Assembly: GCF_003258605.2 (NCBI RefSeq)
Contig: NZ_CP031264.1
Coordinates: forward strand, 6,998,232-7,062,231
DNA: 64,000 nt
Direction of reading: 5' to 3'
Source: Peterkaempfera bronchialis
Lineage (GTDB): Bacteria > Actinomycetota > Actinomycetes > Streptomycetales > Streptomycetaceae
Shown piece by piece: positions 19,248 through 27,126 of this stretch; position 1 is the first letter of the stretch, and every line of letters begins with the position of its first letter. The position numbers and the translations under genes were made by a program. The notes under the pieces are model-generated. The model worked only from the letters and a program-made list of their open reading frames with translations, was not told where the DNA came from and made no database searches.

Positions 19248-19752
19248 TCACCCCTTGGGCTTGGCCAAAACGACGTGACAGACCCCGGGCAGCGGCAGCA
19301 CCGGGGTGCCGGCGGCGGGGACAAGTCCGGCCTGGCGGGCGAGGGCGGTGATCTCGTCCGGGGCGATGCCGCGCTGGAAGGTCCCCTTGCGCAGCGACAC
19401 GGCGACGACCTCACTGTGCTTGAACGGAATGCTCAGACAGCCCGTGAACGCCGTTGCAGCGCTTGGGTGCGTCCGGCGTAGTCCTGAAGGAAAGCGGGTG
19501 CGACCATCCGCTGAATCTTCCGCAGACAGGCAAGGTCCAGCGGCACCGATCGCCTCATCGAGCGCGCTCCCCGTCGACCTTCTGGAGTAGACGTCCCACG
19601 GTGGCCTCGGCCGGGGCGGCCGACGCAGTCCGGCGGTCTCGCCGGGCACGGGCGGGCGGCGTCGGCGAGTTGGCCCAGGCCCCGGTCGGGATGGACGATG
19701 AAGAACGGGCAGGCGCGGTCCTCCGTCGTGTTGATCAGCGACTCGACGCCTC
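19248..19752 (-). pseudogene. Decayed gene of unknown function
   Basis: The last 62 codons (down to 19248) read like a real protein end, with FKHSEVVAVSLRKGTF and GLVPAAGTPVLPLPG. Upstream, a plausible frame shifts: CLRKIQRMVAPAFLQDYAG is found one frame over and stops at 19433. No start codon with ribosome site joins them. I read this as a gene broken by a frameshift around 19435-19470; the family is not recognised. Confidence 0.35.
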
Positions 19753-19927
19753 GTGATCACCCGAGCCCTGCCTGCCGCCACATCCGGCCCAGACAACCCG
19801 TCACCAAGCTCACCGGGCTTCCTGCCCGTCTCAACCGGACGCAACCGCGAAAACGGCGCAGCCCTGGGACCTGCCCCGCGAACCCGGGGACAGTCGCCGA
19901 GTCAGCTGATGGGCCGAAGTGCGAGCG

Positions 19928-20132
19928 TCAAGGCGTCCTGTTCCGCTTTGGTTCGCTGTGAAACGGCTGAGACGTGGTCGTGTGCAGGAGTGTCCGGGAG
20001 GGCAGTACCCACGCCAGGCCGAGCAGAGCGCCGAGGGTCGCGATCCATAGGGTGGGGCGCAGGCCGATGGTTGCGCCGAGCCACCCGCCTGCGAGTGCGC
20101 CGATGGGGCGGATGCCGTAGTTGAACAGGCCA
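19928..20132 (-). pseudogene. MFS transporter, C-terminal fragment
   Basis: The frame encodes GLFNYGIRPIGALAGGWLG and TLWIATLGALLGLAW, the last two membrane helices of a major-facilitator efflux protein, then a hydrophilic tail and stop. Everything before this (about 340 residues in the family) is missing; homology ends near 20132, where phage-like DNA of opposite orientation begins. Confidence 0.6.
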
Positions 20133-20137
20133 GGACA

Positions 20138-20308
20138 ACCGTGGTGGTCCCCGGCTACGACCCCGCCGCGCGCTGCTGGCCCGGGGTGTCGCCGATCCGG
20201 ACGCGTTCCATCGGCTCCGTCCGCTGTGCACGCTGTCACAACCGGGAGACGGCCAAGCACCAGCCGGGCGGTTGGGCTGCGGCGAACGCCCGCCCCGTGC
20301 GGCGCTGA
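20138..20308 (+). pseudogene. Phage HNH endonuclease, C-terminal fragment
   Basis: The reading frame ending at TGA 20306-20308 contains RCARCHNRETAKHQPGGW, the zinc/HN tail of phage HNH endonucleases that are normally encoded directly before the terminase small subunit. The N-terminal part with the first H of the HNH motif is missing. The intact small-subunit gene follows at 20440, matching the phage gene order. Confidence 0.55.
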
Positions 20309-20439
20309 CCAGGGCCGTTACCAGGGGGGTACTCCCCTCCCCTCCCGCGAAAGCACGGCAGGGAGGCTCCGAGAGCGCGCCGGAGCTGTGGCCATTCTTG
20401 GAAGCCTCGGCGCCATCACAGCAAGTTAGAAAGGAGACC

Positions 20440-20934
20440 ATGGCCGACCGATACCGACCCAAGCCGGCGGCAGCACGGGCCCGTGAAGGGAACCCGTCCA
20501 AGGCTGAGATCAGAGAAGGGGTGATTGTCCCTCGCGCTGTTCTTGCCGAGCCTGATTGGCGAGACGTGTTCAAGGACTCGCCGGCCGCCGAGATCCAAGC
20601 GGCCAATATCCGCTGTCGGGAAATTGCCTCGGCCGAGTGGCGGCGCGTTGTGCCGATTCTCGAAGTGGCTGCCGGGCTTGGCGAGGTGGACCACTCGACC
20701 GTCAAGGATCTGTGCGTCTGCGTGGCCCGCATCGACCAGGCCGAGCGCGACTTGTCCGAACGCGGACTCATGGTCACTGCCGAGCGCGGCACGGTGAAGA
20801 ACGGCGCAGCCACCATCGCGGCGCAGTACCGCTCCCAACTCGCTCGATACATCAGGGAATTGGGCCTCTCGCCGAGTGCGCGAGTGGCAATTTCCCCGCC
20901 GGAGTCAGCAGACGATTCCGATATCTGGGATTAG
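20440..20934 (+). CDS. Phage terminase small subunit (P27-type)
   Basis: A 164-residue protein with the N-terminal REGNPSK element, the AEWRRVVPILEVAAGLGEVD core and RQLARYIRELGLSPSAR-like C-terminus typical of P27-family small terminase subunits, which recognise phage DNA for packaging. AAGGAGA lies 4 bases before the ATG. It is intact, but no large terminase subunit, portal or capsid gene follows; instead a strong terminator and an opposite-strand oxygenase gene. It is therefore an orphan of a lost prophage. Confidence 0.8.
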   Translation: MADRYRPKPAAARAREGNPSKAEIREGVIVPRAVLAEPDWRDVFKDSPAAEIQAANIRCREIASAEWRRVVPILEVAAGLGEVDHSTVKDLCVCVARIDQAERDLSERGLMVTAERGTVKNGAATIAAQYRSQLARYIRELGLSPSARVAISPPESADDSDIWD

Positions 20935-20977
20935 CGGTCTCATCAGGTGATGGGGGTCAGCCAATAATCGGAATTGC

Positions 20978-21025
20978 AAAGGCCCCGTCCTGTTCTCCCT
21001 CAGCGGGAGCCAGGGCGGGGCCTTT
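20978..21025. terminator. Bidirectional terminator between terminase and RiPP operon
   Basis: AAAGGCCCCGTCCTG (20978-20992) pairs with CAGGGCGGGGCCTTT (21011-21025), 15 pairs with one G-T wobble; the loop contains a second CTCCC/GGGAG stem. A-tract and T-tract flank it, so it can serve both converging genes. Confidence 0.8.
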
Positions 21026-21080
21026 CTGCATTTGGGGAGATCGCTCCGGCGTCAATGCGGAGTGCAGGCGCCCACTGTCG

Positions 21081-22325
21081 TCAGCGCGGGGCCGCCGGGA
21101 GGTGAGCGGCCGAACGCTTGGCCGCATCATGCGCACGGAATCCGAAGCTGATGAGAATGACGCGTTCTCCGGCGCCGAGGGGTGTCCTTCCGTGCGGGGT
21201 GATCGCACCATCGAACACCACGGACTCTCCCGCAGCGAGATCGCACGCATGGTAGCCGTCAGCACCGATGAAGACGGTAGCGCTCACGGTAGAGGCGACG
21301 GCGGGGCGATCGTGCTTGAGACACAGGATCAGATTGGCCTCGCCGAACCCGAATTCGTCCACGTGGAAATCTAGGAACTGCCCCTCTTCCAGGTAGGCGA
21401 TGTAGACACCATTGTGCGGCTGCTCGACCTCCAGGCCGGTGGATCGTGCGACGACTGCGGCGAGATCAGCTTGCCCGGCGAAGCGGTTCGCGGCGTCGCC
21501 AACGGCCGCGTTCCACTTGCCGTTGTGAAGGTATCCGTTGGCGGTCAGGGCGTCTTCCGCCTCCTGCGCCATGGCGGTGATCAGCTCGACCGGGAACAAC
21601 TGGTCGCGCAGGTGGCGCGGGTGCACTCGCTGGTGTGCCGTCAGCCCGCGCACGGCGCCCCGGATGGCGGGGAAGTCTTCTGCCCACCGATCCGGGCTCC
21701 GGGCCGTGGTGTGGGACTGGAGCCACGAGGTCCACTGACCGCTCCACTGTTGAGACGCGGTGTCGTTCGCCGACGATGCGGCGGCTTGGTCGATCAGTAC
21801 TTCCACCCGTGAGAGTGCTGCCTGAGTGGACCCGATCAGCTCGGTGTCTCCCTTGGCGATCCGCAGCCGCAGCGCTTCCCGCAGAAGGGCCTCGGCGCCC
21901 GCGAGGTCCCCGCTCTCCATCAGGTGCTTGCCGGTGTGCTGGAGCGCGAAGTCCACGAGTTCCGGGTGCTGGCTACGTGCGGTGCCCAGGGCGCTGCGGT
22001 ATAGCGCGTCCGCATTGCGCACGTCACCGGCGTAGCGGTGGGCGTCGCCGAGGTTGAGCCCGGTGGCGATGACCGCTCGGGTGTTGCCGCTCGTTGCGGC
22101 CAGGTCGAGCGACTGCCGCAGGAAGGTGCGGGCCTCCTCGTGCTGACCCAAACACATCTGGCCGACACCGATCCATCTGGTCAGGACCCGGGTGCGAGCG
22201 GGGTCGGACCCTTCGGGCAAAGCCCGTAGTTCCCCCAGGAGTTGGCCGACCGCAGTAGTCAGCTCGCCCCGGTCGGTGGGGACCATCCGCAGGCCGGCGT
22301 CTTGTGTGATGAGGTGCTGGAGCAC
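21081..22325 (-). CDS. TPR-domain 2OG-Fe(II) oxygenase
   Basis: A 414-residue two-part protein. Residues about 45-180 contain helix pairs of tetratricopeptide type. Residues about 240-400 form a 2-oxoglutarate/iron oxygenase domain with His321-x-Asp323 (FHVDEF), distal His378 (ITPHGRTP) and the 2OG-binding Arg388 (GERVILISFGF). GTG at 22325 follows GAGGAGG. It is 34 bases downstream of the HExxH enzyme and in the same operon as the precursor peptide at 23403-23558. The TPR part may hold the peptide, while the oxygenase hydroxylates it; this role is inferred. Confidence 0.8.
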   Translation of the reverse strand: MLQHLITQDAGLRMVPTDRGELTTAVGQLLGELRALPEGSDPARTRVLTRWIGVGQMCLGQHEEARTFLRQSLDLAATSGNTRAVIATGLNLGDAHRYAGDVRNADALYRSALGTARSQHPELVDFALQHTGKHLMESGDLAGAEALLREALRLRIAKGDTELIGSTQAALSRVEVLIDQAAASSANDTASQQWSGQWTSWLQSHTTARSPDRWAEDFPAIRGAVRGLTAHQRVHPRHLRDQLFPVELITAMAQEAEDALTANGYLHNGKWNAAVGDAANRFAGQADLAAVVARSTGLEVEQPHNGVYIAYLEEGQFLDFHVDEFGFGEANLILCLKHDRPAVASTVSATVFIGADGYHACDLAAGESVVFDGAITPHGRTPLGAGERVILISFGFRAHDAAKRSAAHLPAAPR

Positions 22326-22359
22326 CGGACCTCCTCGTTCGGTTCTGCTCAGCGTGGCA

Positions 22360-23286
22360 CTACAGCCGGTCGGTCTGCTGGCGCAGGTCGGCCAGCAGCT
22401 CGACCCCGTGCGGGGAGAAGTGTGCGGTCAGAAGTTCGAGTTCGCGCATCAGGTAGCGAACGGCGGGCAGGCCCTCGTCGTAGGCGGCTTGGAAGCATGC
22501 GCGTTCGTTGGCGGTCAGGTCGTCGCGGTCCAGTTCGGTGCGGCGGAACCTCAGCAACTGGTTGTAGACACAGGTCGCGTGGAAGGCCCGGTCCACCTCC
22601 CAGAACTGGTTGCGCGCGACACCCTGACCTGCTCGCCACCTGATCTCGATCTTCGGGGAGTCCTGCGACGAGTACCCGTCAGCGAAGACCTGGTGCTGAA
22701 GGACGTGGAAGCTGATCGACTGGTGCGTCCCCTCGTGCAGCAGGTTCTCTGCCAGGAATCGCGGGGACGGCTCCGGACTGACCGTGTTCGGCGGGATGTG
22801 GTGCCGGGCCTTGTCGGAAAACACGATGACGTACGGGAGCGCCGGGTCGCTGGAGCTGGTCAGCGAGGAAGCGCGGATGCCGGGCTTGAGACCGACCCAC
22901 AGCAGCCCACGGACGAATTCGCGCACGCGGGCGAACCTCTCGGGGTGGACCAGCGACAGGCGGTCCAGTGCCCCGGCCAGCGCCGCGCGGCGGTCGTCGG
23001 TGTGCTCGGCGATCTCGTAGTTCGTCAGGTTGATCTCGTTGGCGATCTCGACGGGAAGCCCGGCGTCGAACCAGTCGAAGTTGGCTCCGGCCACGGTCAC
23101 GTTCTCGCTGCGCAGGGATTGGGCGTGCTGTGCGTAGGGGGTGCCGGACTTGATGAGGCGTTCCATCAGGGCGAACGGCAGGGCGCTTTCGGCGCCCTCC
23201 TCACGCAGGCGGAGCAGTTCCGGGTCCTTTCGGCCGAGGTCGAAGAAGGAGCCGACCGGGACGCGGGTGGCGATGGTGGTGTTCAC
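22360..23286 (-). CDS. alpha-Ketoglutarate HExxH-type peptide hydroxylase candidate
   Basis: A 308-residue protein with ENLLHEGTHQSISFHVLQHQ, placing the HExxH motif at residues 184-188. This fits the HEXXH-motif proteins associated with peptide modification, some of which are known alpha-ketoglutarate-dependent peptide beta-hydroxylases rather than peptidases. Supporting context: the adjacent 51-residue precursor with two repeated motifs rich in Asp and His, and a second 2OG oxygenase. GTG 23286 follows AAGGAGA. A peptidase function cannot be excluded from the motif alone. Confidence 0.75.
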   Translation of the reverse strand: MNTTIATRVPVGSFFDLGRKDPELLRLREEGAESALPFALMERLIKSGTPYAQHAQSLRSENVTVAGANFDWFDAGLPVEIANEINLTNYEIAEHTDDRRAALAGALDRLSLVHPERFARVREFVRGLLWVGLKPGIRASSLTSSSDPALPYVIVFSDKARHHIPPNTVSPEPSPRFLAENLLHEGTHQSISFHVLQHQVFADGYSSQDSPKIEIRWRAGQGVARNQFWEVDRAFHATCVYNQLLRFRRTELDRDDLTANERACFQAAYDEGLPAVRYLMRELELLTAHFSPHGVELLADLRQQTDRL

Positions 23287-23327
23287 TGCGGACTCTCCTT
23301 GCTTGGGGCTGTGTGGCGATGCCGCGC

Positions 23328-23365
23328 GGCGGGTCGGCCCGGGTAGTCATTCGAGCCGACCCGCC
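23328..23365 (-). promoter_or_regulatory. Perfect hairpin after precursor gene (likely attenuator)
   Basis: GGCGGGTCGGC (23328-23338) and GCCGACCCGCC (23355-23365) form an 11-bp perfect stem with a 16-base loop in the 116-base gap between precursor and HExxH enzyme genes. It would lower read-through or protect the precursor transcript. Confidence 0.65.
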
Positions 23366-23402
23366 ATGCCGTCAACTGACCGGCATCAGTGGTGAGTTGC
23401 TG

Positions 23403-23558
23403 TTAGGCCTCGGTGGCCAGCGGCGCGAAGTCGCCGTCCGGGACCGAGTGGTCCAGGCGCCGCGTCAGGGACTCGACGTCCCCCGGCGCGAAGTCGCCGT
23501 CCGGCACCGAGTGGTCCAGGCGCCGCGTCAGGTCGCTGACCTTGATGTTGTCGGGCAT
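23403..23558 (-). CDS. RiPP precursor peptide with two internal repeats
   Basis: A 51-residue acidic peptide starting MPDNIKVSD. It contains LTRRLDHSVPDGDFAP at residues 10-25 and again identically at 31-46, joined by GDVES and ending LATEA. There is no signal peptide and no cysteine. GGAAGGAG lies 7 bases before the ATG at 23558. The repeats are probable core regions, or a core with a duplicated recognition element, for the two iron/2OG-type enzymes downstream. A perfect hairpin follows the gene. A regulator is divergently encoded 240 bases away. Precursor status is inferred from size, repeats and context. Confidence 0.72.
   Translation of the reverse strand: MPDNIKVSDLTRRLDHSVPDGDFAPGDVESLTRRLDHSVPDGDFAPLATEA
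23422..23531. repeat. Direct repeat, 47 bp with 63-bp period
   Basis: The 47-base block at 23422-23468 recurs at 23485-23531 with one substitution (46 of 47 identical). The offset is 63 bases, 21 codons, so the duplication keeps the reading frame of the precursor peptide. The near identity suggests a recent duplication or gene conversion. Confidence 0.9.
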
Positions 23559-23797
23559 AGCCCTGCTCCTTCCATGGGAACTACTGCGGGTTGGTGCGCC
23601 TCCCCGAGGCCCAGGGAGGGTCTATGGACCGCTGGCGGATTCACCGCGTGGCTTGCGGCAGGTGTCGCCCCTGTCCTGCCAGCCGGGAACCCCTGGCCTG
23701 TCGGTGCAATCAGTGAACAGCCAGTCACGCTCCGGGGGTACGGTGTGAGGACACCGATCCCGTTCAACCCGTTCAAGATCGCAATCAGGGGCGACAG

Positions 23798-25153
23798 TTG
23801 ACGGACACTAAGGCAGCAAACGAGGCATTGGCCCGTGTCATTGCGGAGGCCGGGTGCACGTACCAGGCACTGGCGACGACAGTGCGCGCGGTCGCCTCGG
23901 AGGCGGGGGAACACCTGGCAACGGCACCCTCGGCCATCGCTCACTGGGTAGCCGGCGGCACCCCCACGGGCCGCACACCGCAGTACCTCGCCGAGGCCCT
24001 TACTCGGAAGACGCGTCGCAAGGTGACCGTGGCGGAGATCGGATTAGGGTCGGAAGCGATCGGGGAGGTTATGAGTGCCGACCCGCTGGCCACCGCCGCC
24101 GACCTCGGGAGAGCCGTGATGCAGTCCCGCCGTGACTTCCTCGCCAGTGCGTTCGCCACCGCCGCTGTGGCGCTGCCGCTGACTTACGATCATCAAGCGG
24201 TCGCCGCCACCCTGCGAGCGGGAAGGACCGGCAGCCGGGTGGGTATCGGTGAAGTGGCCACCGTCCGGCACATCACCAGCGTGTTCACCGCCGCTGACGA
24301 GCGTCTTGGCGGTGGGCACGGGCTGAGTGCGGTGACTACCTACCTCACTGACACGGTGGTGCCGATGCTCCAGGCCGTGTATCCCTCCGAGGCGATTCGC
24401 CGGAGCGCCTACGGCGTGGCGGCCGAACTGTCGTACCTCGCCGCGTGGAAGTATCACGACCTTGGCCGGGAGGGCGCCGCACAGCGGTACTACCTTCTCG
24501 GTTACCAACTCGCCTGCGAGAGCGATCCGACAGGACATGGAGCCTGGATGATGCGTGCCCTCGCCCATCAGGCCCTCAATCTCAAGCAGCCGGAGTTCTG
24601 CGTCGAACTGGCGGAGGAGTCCCTACGGCGGGCGCGCGGGAAGGTGGACCCGCAGACCGAGGCCCTGTTGCTGATCACGAGCGCCAGGGCGTACGGGGCC
24701 ACCGGGGACGGACAGAAGGCCGCAGCGGCGCTTCTCGCGGCCGAGGACGCCATGCTCAACACTGCGACGCCCCCGGCGTCCTTTACGGCGGCCACCGGGC
24801 CGGTAGCGGCGACCGTCGCGTCTCACACCGCGAAGACCCTGGCTGAGCTGAAAGACCACCAGGCGGCCGAACGCCACCACCGAGCCGCCCTCGCAGGTCG
24901 TGACCCCGAAGCGTTCCGGCGCATTCACGCCCTGACGCTCGGGAACCTGGCCCGGTCAGTCGCCGCCCAGCGCCGCCACGACGAAGCTGTGGGGATCTGG
25001 GGTCAGTCCCTGGATTTCATGGATGGCGTCGTCTCGGACCGGCACAAGAAGGACCTTCACAAGGTCCGTACCACGATGGCTAGTTGGGCCCGGCGTGGCA
25101 TTCCCGGGGCCGCAGACCTCGGGCAGCGCGCCGCCGAACTCGTCCGAGCCTGA
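23798..25153 (+). CDS. TPR-type transcriptional regulator
   Basis: A 451-residue protein with an N-terminal DNA-binding-like region (AIAHWVAGGTPTGRTPQYLA, residues about 48-67), a linker with SRRDFLASAFATAAVALPL, and a long helical C-terminus of tetratricopeptide character. Streptomyces has many such regulators next to small gene clusters. The TTG start at 23798 follows CAGGGGC. It is divergent from the RiPP-like operon with a 239-base gap and is the likely local controller. The RRDFLAS segment resembles a twin-arginine motif but sits about 108 residues in, so export is unlikely. Confidence 0.78.
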   Translation: MTDTKAANEALARVIAEAGCTYQALATTVRAVASEAGEHLATAPSAIAHWVAGGTPTGRTPQYLAEALTRKTRRKVTVAEIGLGSEAIGEVMSADPLATAADLGRAVMQSRRDFLASAFATAAVALPLTYDHQAVAATLRAGRTGSRVGIGEVATVRHITSVFTAADERLGGGHGLSAVTTYLTDTVVPMLQAVYPSEAIRRSAYGVAAELSYLAAWKYHDLGREGAAQRYYLLGYQLACESDPTGHGAWMMRALAHQALNLKQPEFCVELAEESLRRARGKVDPQTEALLLITSARAYGATGDGQKAAAALLAAEDAMLNTATPPASFTAATGPVAATVASHTAKTLAELKDHQAAERHHRAALAGRDPEAFRRIHALTLGNLARSVAAQRRHDEAVGIWGQSLDFMDGVVSDRHKKDLHKVRTTMASWARRGIPGAADLGQRAAELVRA

Positions 25154-25163
25154 TCCGCGCCCG

Positions 25164-25469
25164 TCAGGCCCCGCCCTGCTGCTGAACTTCGGCGGGCGGG
25201 GTCTGCTGCTGCGCGGTGGCCTGGTCGGTGCGGTCGGCCACGAACGTGCCACGCTGCGGAAGAGTCCGGACCCATCCTTGGGTGCGCAGGTACTCGACAG
25301 CATGGCGGGCGGTATTCCGGGCGACGCCGTATGTCTGGATCAACGTCGCCTCGGACGGCACCCGGGCCCCGACCCGCAGTTTCCCGGACTGAATGGCCCG
25401 GATGATGTCCGCCGCAATCTGCTGGTACGGGTGCGCCTCGGCGTCCGGGTCGATCGGGGTTACGTCCAT
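25164..25469 (-). CDS. GntR-family regulator, HTH only
   Basis: A 101-residue protein that is little more than a GntR winged helix: YQQIAADIIRAIQSGKLRVG then SEATLIQTYGVARNTARHAV and the wing QRGTFVAD. A Gln/Pro-rich tail follows. No effector domain is present, a form common near integrative elements in Streptomyces. ATG 25469 is used; TTG 25493 would add 8 residues. It is divergent from a small gene pair at 25651-26283. Confidence 0.85.
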   Translation of the reverse strand: MDVTPIDPDAEAHPYQQIAADIIRAIQSGKLRVGARVPSEATLIQTYGVARNTARHAVEYLRTQGWVRTLPQRGTFVADRTDQATAQQQTPPAEVQQQGGA

Positions 25470-25650
25470 AGACAAAAGCGTAGGACGGCCCAAACGTCCC
25501 CGCGCGTTTCGCTACGACCATGAACATACCTAGACGTACCTATAGGAGTTTGGGTGCGGTCGAAATCCGCATCACCGACCAAAGACCCCCGGGACTGTGC
25601 GACCAGTCACCGGGGCCATTCGCCCGCACAGCTATTTGGGAGCTGCCGAC

Positions 25651-26053
25651 GTGCGTCATCTTATCGCTTGGGCCCTGCTCCGGGCCCTGGTTCTCTGCCT
25701 GCCGACTCGCAGCCAGCACCGCCCCACCGTGGTCCCCGAGGCCCCGCCGCTGCACATCTGCGGATGGGAAAAGCCGATCCACCCGCACCACCTAGCGAGG
25801 ACCATGCCGCCCCTGCCGTACGTCTTCCGGATAGCACCGGCGGTGGTGTGGTGGGAGAACCTTCCCGAGGAAGCGCGACGGGCTCAACTCAAGGAGAGCG
25901 CCGAGGCCGCTTGGCCGCACTGGCTCAAGGTCAAGGCCAACGCCGGGAAGCGCCGACAGACCCCCCGAGGACGAGAAGCGCCGCAGGGTCGAGCTGTTCG
26001 CCATCGCCTACAATCTTCCGAGCCCGTACGAACTTGTGGCAGCGATGGGCTGA
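25651..26053 (+). pseudogene. Small gene of mobile-element style, frameshifted
   Basis: From GTG 25651 (GGGAG 9 bases upstream) the frame reads RHLIAWALLRALVLCLPTR, a start common among small Streptomyces proteins linked to integrative elements, then WWENLPEEARRAQLKESAEA. After a run of six C at 25961-25966 the protein-like frame shifts by one and continues as PEDEKRRRVELFAIAYNLPS and PYELVAAMG to TGA 26051-26053. The next gene overlaps that stop as TGATG, which supports the shifted frame being the original. One extra C would explain everything; it could be a real mutation or a sequencing error. Confidence 0.55.
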
Positions 26054-26283
26054 TGGCCAAGGCATTCGTCAAGGCACTGCCGGACGGCACCCGCAGGGGC
26101 AACACGCGGGGTCTGCTGCGGTGCGAGCGGCAGGGGTGGCAGATACTCGCCGGAAGCCGCTACGCGGTCCGCTACGAGCCCCATACGGCGAACGACTGCC
26201 GACCGTGGACTGACGGGGCAGCCCGGTACTGGTCGCGGGACTGCTGGGCCGTCTCGCATCACCGCGCCACCCACGCGTCGTAG
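26053..26283 (+). CDS. Hypothetical small protein
   Basis: A 76-residue basic protein beginning MAKAFVKALPDGTRRGNTRG, with six tryptophan/tyrosine-rich positions near the C-terminus and no known motif. Its ATG overlaps the stop of the frameshifted upstream gene (TGATG), so the two form a coupled pair. A terminator follows 20 bases after the stop. Confidence 0.6.
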   Translation: MAKAFVKALPDGTRRGNTRGLLRCERQGWQILAGSRYAVRYEPHTANDCRPWTDGAARYWSRDCWAVSHHRATHAS

Positions 26284-26303
26284 GTCTCTCCGGACAGCAA
26301 AAC

Positions 26304-26332
26304 GCCCCGTTCGGCCAAGTGCCGGGCGGGGC
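26304..26332. terminator. Hairpin terminator
   Basis: GCCCCG (26304-26309) pairs with CGGGGC (26327-26332), and an inner CGGC/GCCG stem continues it. An A-run precedes and CTGTCGTTGG follows. It lies between converging genes. Confidence 0.65.
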
Positions 26333-26356
26333 TCTGTCGTTGGTGCTGACCTGCGG

Positions 26357-26719
26357 CTATGCTGCACAGAACTGGTAGTCGCGTGTGTTGGGGTCCTGCA
26401 TGATCCACCAGTGCCCGGCGGGTCCCTTGTCGACCTCGCGGACGCGGACCGCTCCCAGGTCCTCCAGCCGGGCCACCAGCTTTTCGAGGCCGCCGGGCTC
26501 ACTGTGGATGTCGAGGTGCAGGCGGTTCTTGCCCTCCTTGCCCTCCTTGCCCTCCTTGCCCTCCGGGACGTCCTGGAAGAGCAGTCGCCGGCCGCGGCCG
26601 ACGCCGCTGGTCTCGTCGAACGGGTCCTCGGGGTGGCGGATTGCGGCATAGCCGCGGAAGGTCTTGCGGCCGCGTTGCTGGGTGACCGCCTCCTCGCCGA
26701 TGTGGCCGGCGGCCAGCAG
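26357..26719 (-). pseudogene. VOC/glyoxalase-family protein, N-terminally truncated
   Basis: The frame ending at TAG 26357 encodes 120 residues: GHIGEEAVTQQRGRKTFRGY, then a segment with RHPEDPFDE, RRLLFQDVPEGK, NRLHLDIHSEPGGLEKLVAR and the C-terminal HWWIMQDP. This is the second half of a vicinal-oxygen-chelate protein. The first part (about 50-60 residues) is missing, and homology ends near 26719, next to an opposite-strand SRPBCC fragment. No start codon with ribosome site is present. Confidence 0.6.
26528..26564. repeat. 9-bp tandem repeat, four copies
   Basis: TTGCCCTCC is repeated four times, encoding EGK repeats (EGKEGKEGKEGK) in the VOC remnant. The expansion interrupts the usual PEGK-N motif of the family and fits slippage in a gene no longer under selection. 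Confidence 0.8.
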
Positions 26720-26735
26720 CGGCGCTCCCTACCGG

Positions 26736-26966
26736 ACGGCCGCAGGAGCAACAGCCGAGGTGCGCGGCTACCGACCGGCCGACCGCATCCGCGTCACCCA
26801 TGGCACCACCACGGTCCAGGTCGCCCTCGCCCCCGCCGCCGACGGGGCCCGTACGCTGCTCCGTTTCCACCAGGAGCACCTGACGAGCGCCGAGGAGCGC
26901 GAACAGCAGCGGGCACACTGGAAACGCACCATGGACCAGGTCGCAGCCGCCCTCGACGGGCAGTGA
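26736..26966 (+). pseudogene. SRPBCC-domain protein, C-terminal fragment
   Basis: The frame reads AEVRGYRPADRIRVTHGTTT then TLLRFHQEHLTSAEEREQQR and HWKRTMDQVAAALDGQ, the last part of an SRPBCC (AHSA1-like) domain. The N-terminal half is missing. The frame is open upstream only as the antisense of the VOC remnant. Confidence 0.55.
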
Positions 26967-27126
26967 CGGCGGCGCGCGTACTACCTGACCGGAGAGCAGC
27001 GCCTTCAAGAGCCCCCGAGGCGCCGACACCCTCCCGGTGGGCGCTGCGTCGTCACGGGCCGGCCGAAGGTCCGATCGATGACCCAACGGCGGGGCTGGGC
27101 GGCGAATCCCCTGATGGCCCGATTCG

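Noticed and set aside
23798-25153. Twin-arginine export of the TPR regulator because of RRDFLAS
   Set aside because: The motif is about 108 residues from the start and the protein has a DNA-binding-like N-terminus; a cytoplasmic regulator fits better.
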